Shown here: positions 37,030 through 46,272 of the stretch, in pieces
How the letters are laid out: the number at the start of each line of letters is the position of its first letter
Numbering within the stretch: the first letter of the stretch is position 1
Program-made: the position numbers and the translations under genes
The notes under the pieces: model-generated
Told to the model about the DNA's origin: nothing
Seen by the model: only the letters and a program-made list of their open reading frames with translations
The model's database searches: none
NCBI GenBank assembly: GCA_039591615.1
Contig: JBDHDH010000007.1
Span: 1 to 64,000 of the forward strand
DNA from: JBDHDH01 sp039591615
Lineage (GTDB): Bacteria; Gemmatimonadota; Gemmatimonadetes; Gemmatimonadales; GWC2-71-9
Direction of reading: 5' to 3'
DNA length: 64,000 nt

Positions 37030-38213
37030 TGGGTTGGCTGCTATTGCTGACCGGGGTGGCTGTGGCGGCCACGGGGGTGACTTTGGCCACGGGCACCCTG
37101 GCGGTGAGTCGGGTGGAGCTCTATCGCTGGATCTCCCACAGGCTGCGTCGAGCTGGGTCGGCGGCACCCGTGCTGGCAATACCGGGGCGTCTCCTCGGCG
37201 CAGCCGGCGGGATCGCCACGGTCGGGATTCTCCTCGCGGCGTTCGGTCTCATGGCTTCGACCGCTCGCCTCCCACTCTGGCTCGGGGCCGTCACCGTGCT
37301 GGTCGCGGCGATCCCGATCCTCTTGACCGTCGTGTGCGCCGTGCCACGCGCCCTGGGCCAGCGGTGGGCGGAGCCCATCGTGGAGAACGCGGTACCGTGG
37401 CTCGATCGACTGTCCACCCTCTCCGCTCCGCTAGTGCTGGCCGGCACCGACGCGCGACCTCGAACGGCGCTGGCGGCCTTCCTCGGGTCCGACGAGGAAT
37501 CGCTAGACACTGCCGAGCTGATTACGGTCCTGCTGGGGGTACTCAGCTTCACCGAGCGTCCTGTGCGCGAGATCATCACGCCGCGGACGGACATCGTGGC
37601 CATCCGCGAAGGGGCGAAGCTCGACGAAGTGGGACAGATGTTCGCCGAAGGGGGATACTCGCGCGTCCCGGTCTATCGCGATTCGCTGGACAACATCATC
37701 GGAATGATCTACGCGCTCGACCTCCTGAAAGTCGCACCGCGGGCGGAGCTTCCCCTGCGACCCGTCGCCGTGGCGCCGGCGTCCAAGCCCTGCGCCGATC
37801 TGCTGTTCGAGATGCAGCGTGATCGGCGGCAATTCGCCGTCGTGCTCGATGAGTACGGTGGCACGGCGGGCATCGCGACATTTCAAGACCTGCTGGCGGA
37901 ACTGGTTGGGGAGATCTTCCCAGACGCGGAGGGTCGTGGCAATGGGAAGGCCGGAGTGGTGGAAGTGGCGGAGGTAACAGGGGCTACTCCCTGCGATGAA
38001 ATCGAGGCGCGTTTCGACATCGCTCTGCCATCGCAGGCAGAGACGGTGGGGGGCCTGCTGGCCCGGACGGCCGGACGCATTCCTCAATCCGGCGAGCGCT
38101 ACGTTATCGCGGAACTCGAATTCGATGTCTTGGCGGCGACACCGACGCGCGTGGAGCGGGTCGTAGTCCGTCGAGGGCCCGTGCCGACCGTGCACCTGGG
38201 AGGAGGTCAATGA
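37029..38213 (+). CDS. Second CNNM/CorC-like CBS membrane protein
   Basis: 394 residues from ATG 37029, which overlaps the preceding stop (TGATG) and has GAAGG just before it. Architecture as in the neighbour: an N-terminal membrane half with three or four helices, a CBS pair (VREIITPRTDIVAIRE, SRVPVYRDSLDNIIGMIYALD, FAVVLDEYGGTAGIATFQDLLAELVGEIF) and a C-terminal CorC_HlyC domain (ETVGGLLARTAGRIPQSGE). The two are clearly paralogues by layout and may form a heteromer. Function is otherwise inferred from family. Confidence 0.87.
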   Translation: MGWLLLLTGVAVAATGVTLATGTLAVSRVELYRWISHRLRRAGSAAPVLAIPGRLLGAAGGIATVGILLAAFGLMASTARLPLWLGAVTVLVAAIPILLTVVCAVPRALGQRWAEPIVENAVPWLDRLSTLSAPLVLAGTDARPRTALAAFLGSDEESLDTAELITVLLGVLSFTERPVREIITPRTDIVAIREGAKLDEVGQMFAEGGYSRVPVYRDSLDNIIGMIYALDLLKVAPRAELPLRPVAVAPASKPCADLLFEMQRDRRQFAVVLDEYGGTAGIATFQDLLAELVGEIFPDAEGRGNGKAGVVEVAEVTGATPCDEIEARFDIALPSQAETVGGLLARTAGRIPQSGERYVIAELEFDVLAATPTRVERVVVRRGPVPTVHLGGGQ

Positions 38214-38863
38214 GGCCCGGTGCCAGGCGCCTTCGGCGCTACTTCATCGTTGGACTCGTGGTCATCGCGCCCGTTGGCCTCACGTTGTTCGTCCTGCGAT
38301 GGGTGTTCCAGACGCTCGACTCGATCCTCGGCAATCCGCTGCGAGACGCCCTGGGGTTCCGAGTGCCCGGGTTGGGCTTCTTGCTCCTCGCGGTCTTCGT
38401 CGTCGTGGTTGGGTGGATTGTCCATCGAGCAGCGGGCCGGCAACTCCTGCACTGGTGGAATGAAGCGTTGGTGCGGTTTCCGCTCACCGGCCGCATCTAC
38501 AATGCCGTCAGTCAGATCGTGCAGTCGGTGGTTGGCGAGCGGCGAAAGCTGTTCCGCCGAACAGTGCTCATCCCGTACCCGACGGAGGGTGTCTGGGCGA
38601 TCGCGTTCGTGACTCATGACGACGCAGCCGTTCTGTCACAGCTCGTCGGTGAGCCTTGCGTCAACGTGTTCGTGCCGTCGACTCCGAATCCTACGACGGG
38701 ATTCATGCTGATTGTGCCGCGGGCGCGAATCATCGAAACGGAGATATCCGTCGAAGAGGCCATGAAGCTCATTCTCTCGGGAGGTGCCGTGAGCCCCAGC
38801 GATATCGCGACGCTCACGCGCCGGCGAGGCCTCGACTTGGACTCCCTGCTCAGAGAGAGCTAG
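38210..38863 (+). CDS. DUF502 family membrane protein
   Basis: 217 residues. Two N-terminal membrane helices (YFIVGLVVIAPVGLTLFVL and LGFLLLAVFVVVVGWIV) then a soluble part with RFPLTGRIYNAVSQIVQ, VVLIPYP-like strands, FVPSTPNPTTGFMLIVP and EEAMKLILSGG. This is the DUF502 layout; members are uncharacterised inner-membrane proteins. ATGA overlap with the upstream gene. Confidence 0.9.
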   Translation: MRPGARRLRRYFIVGLVVIAPVGLTLFVLRWVFQTLDSILGNPLRDALGFRVPGLGFLLLAVFVVVVGWIVHRAAGRQLLHWWNEALVRFPLTGRIYNAVSQIVQSVVGERRKLFRRTVLIPYPTEGVWAIAFVTHDDAAVLSQLVGEPCVNVFVPSTPNPTTGFMLIVPRARIIETEISVEEAMKLILSGGAVSPSDIATLTRRRGLDLDSLLRES

Positions 38864-38864
38864 C

Positions 38865-40211
38865 GTGGATCCGGCTGCGACCCTGCAGGAGGAGCTCCGA
38901 CGTCTGGTCGAAGCTGGTGATCTCCCAGCCCTCCTCGCCCGTGCACGGGAGCTCCATGCGTCAGATCTCTCCGACGTGCTGGCGGAGCTGGATCCGGACG
39001 TCCGGCTGCGCATCGTGCGGGCGCTGCCTCCCGAGCTCGTTTCGGATGCGCTCGCGGAGATGGAGGAGGAGGAGCACCCAGAGAGGGTGCTCGCAGCGCT
39101 GCGCCCAGAGCAAGCGGCGCATATCGTCGAGGAGCTGGAGGATGACGATGCCGTTGACCTGATCTCGGAGCTGCCGGCGGAGAAGGTCGCTCCGATCCTC
39201 CGCTACGTCGCCGATCGAGACGACATCGAGCGGCTCCTTGGCTACGAGGAAGACACGGCCGGCGGGCGCATGACGGCCGCGGTGGTTTCGGTCTCGGACG
39301 GCGCGACGGCGGCCGAAGCCATTGACGAGATCCGACGCCAGGCGGAGGAGGTCGGCGAGTTCTACCAAGTCTATTGCGTCGATGATCAGCATCGGCTCGT
39401 TGGGACGTTACCGCTGCAACGGGTAGTCGTGGCCGCTCCGGTGGCCCGAGTCCGGGACATCATGGAGGAGCCGCTCGCCGTCGCGACGCCTGAGCTCGAT
39501 CAAGAGGAGGTCGCTCGTCTCATGGCCCGGTACAACGTGCCGGCACTTCCAGTGGTCAATCCGGCGGGCAAGCTGCTGGGCCGGATCACGTTCGACGACG
39601 TCATGGACGTGGTCGAGGCAGAGAGTACCGAAGACCTCCTCAAGTTCGGAGGGATACCGGGCGATGAGCAGCTCGGTGGCGACTGGCGGCAGGCCGTGCG
39701 GAGTCGGCTCCCCTGGCTGTCGTTGAACATGCTGACAGCATTCTTGGGTGGCGCCGTGGTCTATTTCTTTCAACACGCCATCGAGGAGATCATTGCGTTG
39801 GCCGTGCTCATGCCCATCATCGCGGGGTTGGGTGGGAACGCGGGGACACAGGCCCTGGCGGTGACGGTCCGGCGGATCGCACTTGGTGGCATCGCACCGG
39901 GAAAAGGACTGCACCTGGTGGGGAAAGAGCTGCTGGTTGGGCTCGTGAACGGCATAATCGTCGGCGCCGCGGTGGCGGCCGTGACCACGCTGATAGGGCT
40001 CGGTTGGCAACTCGGCCTCGTCGTGCTGCTGGCAATGTGGGGCAATCTGGTGCTGGCCACCATGCTGGGTGCTGCAATTCCGCTGGTATTACAGCGGCTC
40101 GGTGCCGACCCCGCGGTTGCGAGCTCGATCTTCGTCACGGCCTTTACGGACGTCTTCGGCTTCGTCTTGCTCCTGGGGTTGGCAGCCGTGCTGCTCCTGC
40201 CGGGAGTATGA
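38865..40211 (+). CDS. mgtE: Magnesium transporter MgtE
   Basis: Mg2+ channel of the inner membrane gated by its cytosolic domain. 448 residues. N-terminal superhelical domain (ASDLSDVLAELDPDVRLRIV, LRPEQAAHIVEELEDDDAVD), then a CBS pair (DIMEEPLAVATP, YNVPALPVVNPAGKLLGRI) and five membrane helices. The ion-selectivity region is IIAGLGGNAGTQALAVTVR. GTG start one base after the DUF502 stop. No Mg riboswitch is possible within the operon spacer. Confidence 0.95.
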   Translation: MDPAATLQEELRRLVEAGDLPALLARARELHASDLSDVLAELDPDVRLRIVRALPPELVSDALAEMEEEEHPERVLAALRPEQAAHIVEELEDDDAVDLISELPAEKVAPILRYVADRDDIERLLGYEEDTAGGRMTAAVVSVSDGATAAEAIDEIRRQAEEVGEFYQVYCVDDQHRLVGTLPLQRVVVAAPVARVRDIMEEPLAVATPELDQEEVARLMARYNVPALPVVNPAGKLLGRITFDDVMDVVEAESTEDLLKFGGIPGDEQLGGDWRQAVRSRLPWLSLNMLTAFLGGAVVYFFQHAIEEIIALAVLMPIIAGLGGNAGTQALAVTVRRIALGGIAPGKGLHLVGKELLVGLVNGIIVGAAVAAVTTLIGLGWQLGLVVLLAMWGNLVLATMLGAAIPLVLQRLGADPAVASSIFVTAFTDVFGFVLLLGLAAVLLLPGV

Positions 40212-41294
40212 TTGGGAGATTGGGTTGCGGCGGTTATGGCGGCGACACGAACTTGCGATATGGGCGAAACTGGGCTCGTAACCGGTATCCGTGAGGGGAA
40301 GGTCTCGGCGTTGGCTCGGGCGATCTCGCTGGTGGAAAACGCCCGCGACGGCTACGAAGAGCTCCTGTCGATACTCCACCCCATGGTGGGCCGGGCGCGG
40401 CGGGTCGGCGTCACCGGCCCCCCTGGCGCTGGCAAGTCCACGCTAGTGGATCGCTTGGTGCACGCGTACAGGGCCCGAGACGTCACCGTGGGCGTAGTGG
40501 CGGTGGACCCCACGAGTCCGTTCAGCGGTGGGGCGCTGCTGGGGGACCGAATCCGCATGGAGTCGGTCACCCTGGACCCCGGCGTCTACATCCGCTCGAT
40601 GGCCACCCGGGGTGCGGTGGGAGGCCTCGCGATGACGACCCGTGAGGTCTGCGACATCCTCGACGCATTTGGCTTCGATCGGATCCTGATCGAGACGGTT
40701 GGGGTCGGGCAGTCGGAACTCGCGGTAGCCGCGAGTGCGGACACAGCGCTCCTTGTCTTGGTACCGGAATCGGGGGACGGCGTTCAGGTGCTCAAAGCTG
40801 GCGTCATGGAGATTGCCGATCTTTATGTCGTGAACAAGGCGGACCGCCCTGGTGCCGGGCGCCTCGCTCAGGAGGTAGAGGTCATGCTCGGGCTGCGCCG
40901 CGGCGTTGCCTACCGAGACCACTCCCCTCACCACGGCGTGAATGCGGTTCGAATGCCGACGCACGCTGCGGCGGCCGACGGTTGGTCACCTCCCGTGTTG
41001 CAAACGGTGGCGACCAACAATGAGGGCATCGATGCCCTGCTGGATGCGCTAGACGCGCACTTCGACGGGCTGCACGCGTCCGGGGAATTAGGTGCCCGTC
41101 GGCGTTCACGACTCGAACAGCACACCCGAGGGGTCGTGGATCGTGCGGTGAGTACGTGGATGTGGCAGGAGCGTGGTGGCGAGGAGATCCTCGCCGCGGG
41201 GTTCGAGCGGGTGGCACGAGGTGAGATCAGCCCCTACAAGCTCGCCCATCACATCATCGCGCAGCTCGATGAGGAGAAGACCCATGCCGAATGA
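40212..41294 (+). CDS. meaB: Methylmalonyl-CoA mutase-associated GTPase MeaB
   Basis: G-protein chaperone that loads and protects the B12 cofactor of methylmalonyl-CoA mutase. Motifs: VTGPPGAGKSTLVDRL (Walker A), DPTSPFSGGALLGDRIRM, RGAVGGLAMTTREV, ETVGVGQSE and the guanine-specific VNKADRPGA. The start is uncertain. TTG 40212 has GGGAG five bases upstream and directly follows the mgtE stop (360 residues). ATG 40236 or 40260 would give the more usual 352 or 344 residues. It overlaps mcmA by 11 bp, as expected for its partner. Confidence 0.94.
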   Translation: MGDWVAAVMAATRTCDMGETGLVTGIREGKVSALARAISLVENARDGYEELLSILHPMVGRARRVGVTGPPGAGKSTLVDRLVHAYRARDVTVGVVAVDPTSPFSGGALLGDRIRMESVTLDPGVYIRSMATRGAVGGLAMTTREVCDILDAFGFDRILIETVGVGQSELAVAASADTALLVLVPESGDGVQVLKAGVMEIADLYVVNKADRPGAGRLAQEVEVMLGLRRGVAYRDHSPHHGVNAVRMPTHAAAADGWSPPVLQTVATNNEGIDALLDALDAHFDGLHASGELGARRRSRLEQHTRGVVDRAVSTWMWQERGGEEILAAGFERVARGEISPYKLAHHIIAQLDEEKTHAE

Positions 41295-42927
41295 TGGTCA
41301 GTACGAGCGGTGGGCCGATCGATACGAGCGAGCTCGCAAGAGAGATATTGCCTTCATCACGCAGAGCTCGGCGGAGCTCCAGCCGCTCTACACTCCACGA
41401 GATCTCCAGGGGTTCGCCTACGACACGAACTTGGGTTATCCGGGCGAGTTCCCGTACACCCGCGGCATCCACCCGTCGATGTACCGGGGCAAGCTTTGGA
41501 CCAAGCGTCAGTTTGCCGGGTTCGGAACGGCGGAAGACACGAATCGGCGCTACAAATACCTCCTCGAGCATGGGCAGACGGGCCTCTCGGTCGCGTTCGA
41601 CTTCCCAACCCTCATGGGCTATGACTCCGACCATCCGCGAGCGGAAGGCGAGGTTGGGAAATGCGGTGTCGCGGTCTCGTCCCTCGCGGATATGGAGACG
41701 CTGTTCGATGGGATTCCGTTGAACAGGATCTCGACGTCCATGACCATCAACGGCCCAGCAGCCATGCTGTTCTGTTTCTACGTCGCGGCTGCGGAGCGTC
41801 AGGGAGTTGACATCTCGCAGCTCAGGGGAACGGTCCAGAACGATATCCTCAAGGAATACATGGCCCAACACGCCTGGGTCTATCCGGTCCAGCCGGCTCT
41901 GAAGATCATCGTCGACATGTTCGAATGGGCTTCCCAGTACACCCCGAAATGGAACACGATCTCGATCAGCGGCTATCACATCCGCGAAGCTGGCGCTACG
42001 GCGGTCCAAGAGCTCGCGTTCACGCTGGCGAATGGGTTCGAGTACGTGGAGCGCGGGATTGCCCGCGGTCTGAAGGTCGACGACTTCGCTCCGCGCCTCT
42101 CGTTCTTCTGGGATGTACACAACGACTTCTTCGAGGAGATCGCGAAGATGCGGGCGGCCCGGCGCATTTGGGCCCGGCACATGCGTGACAAGTACGGCGC
42201 GCGGAGCCCCCGCTCGTGGATGATGCGATTCCACTGTCAGACAGCGGGCGTGTCCCTCACCGCGCAGCAGCCGATGAACAACGTCGTGCGGGTTGCCTAT
42301 CAAGCGATGGCAGCGGCGCTGGCCGGTACGCAATCGCTCCATACGAATTCCCTGGATGAGACCTACGCCCTCCCGACCGAAGAGAACGTGAAGCTCGCTC
42401 TGCGCACCCAGCAGATTCTCGCATACGAAACGGGGGTGCCCAACGTCATCGATCCGCTGGGCGGCTCCTACTTCGTCGAGGCACTCACAGACCGCATGGA
42501 GCGGGAGGCGGAGGCCCTCTTTGGTGAGATCGCCGCCGTCGGCGGAGTGGTCAGGGGAATCGAAACGGGCTGGTTCCAGCGAGAAATCCATCGGAGTTCC
42601 GTCCGCGTCCAGAATGAGCTGGAAGATCGACTACGGGTCGTCGTGGGGGTAAATGACTTCGTGGACCAGAATGCCCGGAACCTCGAGGTCCTCGCGGTGA
42701 GCGATGAGCCGACGGAAGTGCAGCGGCGTCGCCTCAGCGACCTCCGTGCCACCCGCGACCAGGCCCAGGTCGACGAAGCGCTCTCCGCGCTCCGGGCCAC
42801 CGCGGAGCGTGAAGAGAACGTCATTCCCCCCATGCTCGATTGTGCCCGCTCCTACTGCACGCTTTTCGAAATCCGACATGCTCTCGAGGAGGTGTACGGT
42901 GCCTATCGCGAGCCAGTCTTCTTCTAA
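41284..42927 (+). CDS. mcmA: Methylmalonyl-CoA mutase, large (catalytic) subunit
   Basis: B12-dependent isomerisation of methylmalonyl-CoA to succinyl-CoA. 547 residues, the length of the class in which the cobalamin domain is a separate polypeptide. ATG 41284 has GAGGAGAAG just upstream. Motifs: YPGEFPYTRGIHPSMYRGKLWT, TGLSVAFDFPTLMGYDSDHP, RISTSMTINGPA, FHCQTAGVSLTAQQPMNN and LHTNSLDETYALPTE. The matching cobalamin subunit gene is 1.3 kb downstream, with a release-factor-like gene between. Confidence 0.96.
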   Translation: MPNDGQYERWADRYERARKRDIAFITQSSAELQPLYTPRDLQGFAYDTNLGYPGEFPYTRGIHPSMYRGKLWTKRQFAGFGTAEDTNRRYKYLLEHGQTGLSVAFDFPTLMGYDSDHPRAEGEVGKCGVAVSSLADMETLFDGIPLNRISTSMTINGPAAMLFCFYVAAAERQGVDISQLRGTVQNDILKEYMAQHAWVYPVQPALKIIVDMFEWASQYTPKWNTISISGYHIREAGATAVQELAFTLANGFEYVERGIARGLKVDDFAPRLSFFWDVHNDFFEEIAKMRAARRIWARHMRDKYGARSPRSWMMRFHCQTAGVSLTAQQPMNNVVRVAYQAMAAALAGTQSLHTNSLDETYALPTEENVKLALRTQQILAYETGVPNVIDPLGGSYFVEALTDRMEREAEALFGEIAAVGGVVRGIETGWFQREIHRSSVRVQNELEDRLRVVVGVNDFVDQNARNLEVLAVSDEPTEVQRRRLSDLRATRDQAQVDEALSALRATAEREENVIPPMLDCARSYCTLFEIRHALEEVYGAYREPVFF

Positions 42928-42937
42928 ACTGAGCGTC

Positions 42938-44161
42938 ATGGAACGACTTCAGGTCACACAAAACGACTCGGCGGAGGGGAAAGTCCGCACCCTGGGGCCC
43001 ATCGTGAGCTGGCTCACGGAACTGGGAGCCGCCACCGACGCATGGTTCGTATCATGCTACTTGAAGCTGGAGCCACGGGACCGGACTCGCGGCAAGTACC
43101 TCATCAAGCTGAAGAATCGCATTCGCGAACGCCTGGACTGGCTGGACCAGCGTGGTGTACCACGCGCGACCAGGGAAGGGATCGAACGCGATCTCAACAA
43201 GATTCGCCAATACCTCGAGCACCCAGGCAACCTGCCAACGGGGCGCGGCGTGGCGCTGTTTGCCGCCGATTCACTCGATCTCTTCGAGCCCGTGCCGCTA
43301 CCTCGCGTGTTCCGATCCCGCTTGGCTATCGATCGGTCGCCCTTGGTCCGGGAACTCGCGGCCCTGGACGACGAGTTCGGTCTGGTGCTTTGTGCCGTCT
43401 ACGACCGGACAAGTGCTCGTTTCTTCAAGGTCTCAGCATTCGATGTGGCAGAGCTGCCCGGCCTGCCCGCCGGCGACACCACCCGCGCCGGTCGGTTTCA
43501 CGGCACGCGTTCCGTGCCCGGGCGTGGCGAGAGCCTGGCCGTCGCCGGCGAGCACAACTACAACCAGCGGATTCAAGGAGAGAAGCAGCGCCACTATGCG
43601 CACGTGGCGCAGCGTCTCTTCGACCTGTCCCGCGGCGCGAGCATTCGCGGCATCGTCTTGGCGGGCACGGGTACCGATGCAGAAATAGTGCGACCGCATC
43701 TCCACCCGTATCTCGAAAAGCAGGTGCTGGGAGCGACTCGGTTGAACCCGAAATCGGCTGCCGCCAATCAGGTTATGGAGGCGGTGCTCGGAGTGCGCCA
43801 GAATACCGAACGCCTGTGGGAGGCTGAGCACGTGCAGGCGCTCGCAGAAGGGCTCGGCACGGGATGGGCGGTGAATGGCCTCGAACCGAGCCTGCGGGCA
43901 CTGGCGCGGGGACAGGTGCGTACGCTCCTCGTGGATCCCACTGCCACGCGTTCGGGCTATCGATGCGCACAGTCGGGGCGTCTCACGAGCATCGACGGTG
44001 GTTGCAAGGCCGAAGGGGAGCCAGAGGCGGTCCCGGATCTGGTCGACGAGGCCATCGAAGAAACGCTGCGGCAGGCCGGCCATGTCGAGGTCGTCGAGGA
44101 CCACGAGGCCAGGGGAGAGGTCGACAATCTGGCCGCGCTCCTCCGATTCAAACAGCGCTAA
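42938..44161 (+). CDS. Bacterial archaeo-eukaryotic release factor (baeRF/Vms1-like) protein
   Basis: 407 residues from ATG 42938. The order of conserved segments fits bacterial homologues of eRF1/Vms1. These are an N-terminal FVSCYLKLEPRDRTRGKYL with a helical pair, GRGVALFAADSLDLFEPVPLP, GLVLCAVYDRTSARFFKV, then domain 2 IRGIVLAGTGTDAEIVRPHL at the place of the eRF1 GGQ loop, and a C-terminal L7Ae-like part ending GEVDNLAALLRF. Homologues cleave or recycle peptidyl-tRNA on stalled ribosomes; that role here is inferred. No classical GGQ is seen. It lies oddly between mcmA and mcmB. Confidence 0.7.
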   Translation: MERLQVTQNDSAEGKVRTLGPIVSWLTELGAATDAWFVSCYLKLEPRDRTRGKYLIKLKNRIRERLDWLDQRGVPRATREGIERDLNKIRQYLEHPGNLPTGRGVALFAADSLDLFEPVPLPRVFRSRLAIDRSPLVRELAALDDEFGLVLCAVYDRTSARFFKVSAFDVAELPGLPAGDTTRAGRFHGTRSVPGRGESLAVAGEHNYNQRIQGEKQRHYAHVAQRLFDLSRGASIRGIVLAGTGTDAEIVRPHLHPYLEKQVLGATRLNPKSAAANQVMEAVLGVRQNTERLWEAEHVQALAEGLGTGWAVNGLEPSLRALARGQVRTLLVDPTATRSGYRCAQSGRLTSIDGGCKAEGEPEAVPDLVDEAIEETLRQAGHVEVVEDHEARGEVDNLAALLRFKQR

Positions 44162-44218
44162 TGTGACGACTGGCGTGAGCTTGTACCCCACTCGGCGGCA
44201 CGCTAGGTTCCGCACACG

Positions 44219-44659
44219 ATGGCACCGGGCGTGACGCCGCAACCGGCAAAGCGGGCGAAAAGGCCCATCCGCGTGCTGGTGGGAAAGCCGGGCCTCGACG
44301 GCCACGATCGGGGAGCCAAGGTCGTGGCGTCAGCGCTTCGAGATGCCGGGATGGAAGTGATCTATACCGGGCTCCATCAAACACCCGAGATGATTGCCAC
44401 GGCAGCAGTGCAGGAGGACGTCGACGTCGTGGGGCTTTCCATCCTATCCGGCGCCCACATGACTCTCATTCCACGCGTGCACGATCTCCTCACCGAGTCC
44501 GGGCGAGACGATATCCTGTTGATAGGTGGAGGGATCATCCCCCAGCAGGACGTCGACAAACTGGAGCAGACCGGTGTGGCCAAGCTCTTCACACCGGGCA
44601 CTCCCACCACCGACATCATCGACTACATCCGCAAGTGGGCCGCGAGCCGCGTGGCGTGA
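44219..44659 (+). CDS. mcmB: Methylmalonyl-CoA mutase, cobalamin-binding subunit
   Basis: 146 residues. The B12-binding Rossmann domain has the D-x-H-x2-G signature in GLDGHDRGAKVVASAL, VDVVGLSILSGAHMTLIP and LLIGGGIIPQQD. Partner of the large subunit encoded upstream. The 57 bp before it are the only real gap in this part of the operon; TTGTAC and TAGGTT 17 bp apart there could be a weak internal promoter, but the fit is poor. Its stop overlaps the next GTG start. Confidence 0.96.
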   Translation: MAPGVTPQPAKRAKRPIRVLVGKPGLDGHDRGAKVVASALRDAGMEVIYTGLHQTPEMIATAAVQEDVDVVGLSILSGAHMTLIPRVHDLLTESGRDDILLIGGGIIPQQDVDKLEQTGVAKLFTPGTPTTDIIDYIRKWAASRVA

Positions 44660-46272
44660 GCGGCGGCGCGTCGATCCGATCACGGAGCCGGCTGCGAGAA
44701 CTCGCTGGTCAGTATCGGGAGCTGGCGGCGCGCCTGGAGCAAGGCGGTGGGGCCAGCAAGATCCAGCGCCAGCATGAACAAGGAAAGCTGACGGCCCGGG
44801 AACGGGTCGCGCGGCTGCTGGATCCGAGCACGCCGTGGCTCGAAATCGGCCTCCTCGTCGCTCACGACAGGTACGACGGCCAAGCGCCCGCGGCTGGGGT
44901 GGTGACGGGCGTGGGTGTCGTATCGGACCACCACTGCGTCGTGGTGGCCAACGACGCGACGGTGAAAGCGGGATCGTGGTGGCCAGAAACCGTCAAGAAG
45001 ATTCTCCGCGCGCAAGAGATCGCAATGCGCCAGCACATCCCGATCGTCTACCTGGTGGACTCGGCCGGCGTTAACCTCCCGTATCAGGCTGGGGTGTTTC
45101 CGGGTCAATACGGCGGCGCTCGCATCTTTTACTACAACTCCATCATGCGGCGGTATCTGCACGTTCCCCAGGTCAGCGCCGTCATGGGTCAGTGTGTCGC
45201 TGGCGGTGCCTACCTACCGGCGTTGTCGGACGTGATCTTCATGGTGGAAGGGACATCGTTCATGGGGCTCGGCGGGCCCAATCTGGTGCAGGGGGCCACC
45301 GGCCAGAAGGTCGACGCCGAGACACTCGGTGGGGCGGTGACCCACACCACCAAGAGCAAGGTCGCGCACTATCGGGCGAAGGACGACGTCGAGTGCATCG
45401 AGCACATCCGCGACTATGTCGCGCGGCTTCCCGTCGGGGCGGTTGCCGGTGGTGGACCCGATCCAGAACACGTGCGTCCGCCAAGCCGCCTTCCAGCCGA
45501 GCTCTACGACATCCTCCCGCTCGACCATCGCATGGCGTACGACATGCACGACGTGCTCGGATGTCTCCTCGACGGCGGAGAGCTCAGGGAATTCCAGCCG
45601 GACATCGCCCGGGAGATGATTTGCGGTCACGCGACGATCGAAGGGCAAGCCATCGCAGTCATCGCCAACCAACGAGGGTTGATCAGGGGCGAGCCGGGGA
45701 GTCGCCCCCGGGTCGGTGGGATCGTTTATACTGAGAGCGCCGACAAAGTCGCCTATTTCATCGACACGGCGAACCGGGAGCGGCTTCCCCTCCTGTTCGT
45801 GCAAGATGTAAGCGGTTTCATGGTGGGCTCCGAAGCAGAGCACTCGGGCATCATCCGCGCCGGAGCGCGCTTCGTGGAGGCGATGGCTGGTGCCGTCGTC
45901 CCCAAGCTCGTGTTGACCGTCAACCACGCGTCGGGCGCCGGTTACTATGCCATGGCCGGGCAGGGGTTCGATCCAGATTTCATCTTCTCATGGCCCACGG
46001 GACGAATGGGTGTCATGGAGGGCGATTCCGCTGTGCGCGCGGTCTTCGGCGACCGAGCCGAGGATACCGAGTTGGGAGAGGCCGTTGGGAAGATGCGTGA
46101 GGACTACGAACACCAGCTGGATGCGACCTACGCGGGCGCGCGTGGCTTCGTGGACGCGATTCTGATTCCCGAGGAGACTCGCAGCATGCTGTCCTTCGCT
46201 CTTGGGGTCTCGCTGCACCACCGCGGTCCCCATATCGGTCCCTTTGTCCTCCCGCCGCTGGAGGCTCCGTGA
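44656..46272 (+). CDS. Acyl-CoA carboxylase, carboxyltransferase (beta) subunit
   Basis: 538 residues from GTG 44656 (GTGA overlap with mcmB). Crotonase-fold carboxyltransferase: GKLTARERVARLLDPSTPWLEIG, MGQCVAGGAYLPALSDVIFM, LGGPNLVQGATGQKV, LGGAVTHTTKS and, in the second half, NHASGAGYYAMAGQGFDPDF. The pattern fits methylcrotonyl/geranyl-CoA or propionyl-CoA carboxylases. The AtuA and hydratase neighbours favour a branched-chain acyl-CoA, the mcm neighbours propionyl-CoA. No biotin carboxylase subunit is in the window. Confidence 0.92.
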   Translation: MSGGASIRSRSRLRELAGQYRELAARLEQGGGASKIQRQHEQGKLTARERVARLLDPSTPWLEIGLLVAHDRYDGQAPAAGVVTGVGVVSDHHCVVVANDATVKAGSWWPETVKKILRAQEIAMRQHIPIVYLVDSAGVNLPYQAGVFPGQYGGARIFYYNSIMRRYLHVPQVSAVMGQCVAGGAYLPALSDVIFMVEGTSFMGLGGPNLVQGATGQKVDAETLGGAVTHTTKSKVAHYRAKDDVECIEHIRDYVARLPVGAVAGGGPDPEHVRPPSRLPAELYDILPLDHRMAYDMHDVLGCLLDGGELREFQPDIAREMICGHATIEGQAIAVIANQRGLIRGEPGSRPRVGGIVYTESADKVAYFIDTANRERLPLLFVQDVSGFMVGSEAEHSGIIRAGARFVEAMAGAVVPKLVLTVNHASGAGYYAMAGQGFDPDFIFSWPTGRMGVMEGDSAVRAVFGDRAEDTELGEAVGKMREDYEHQLDATYAGARGFVDAILIPEETRSMLSFALGVSLHHRGPHIGPFVLPPLEAP

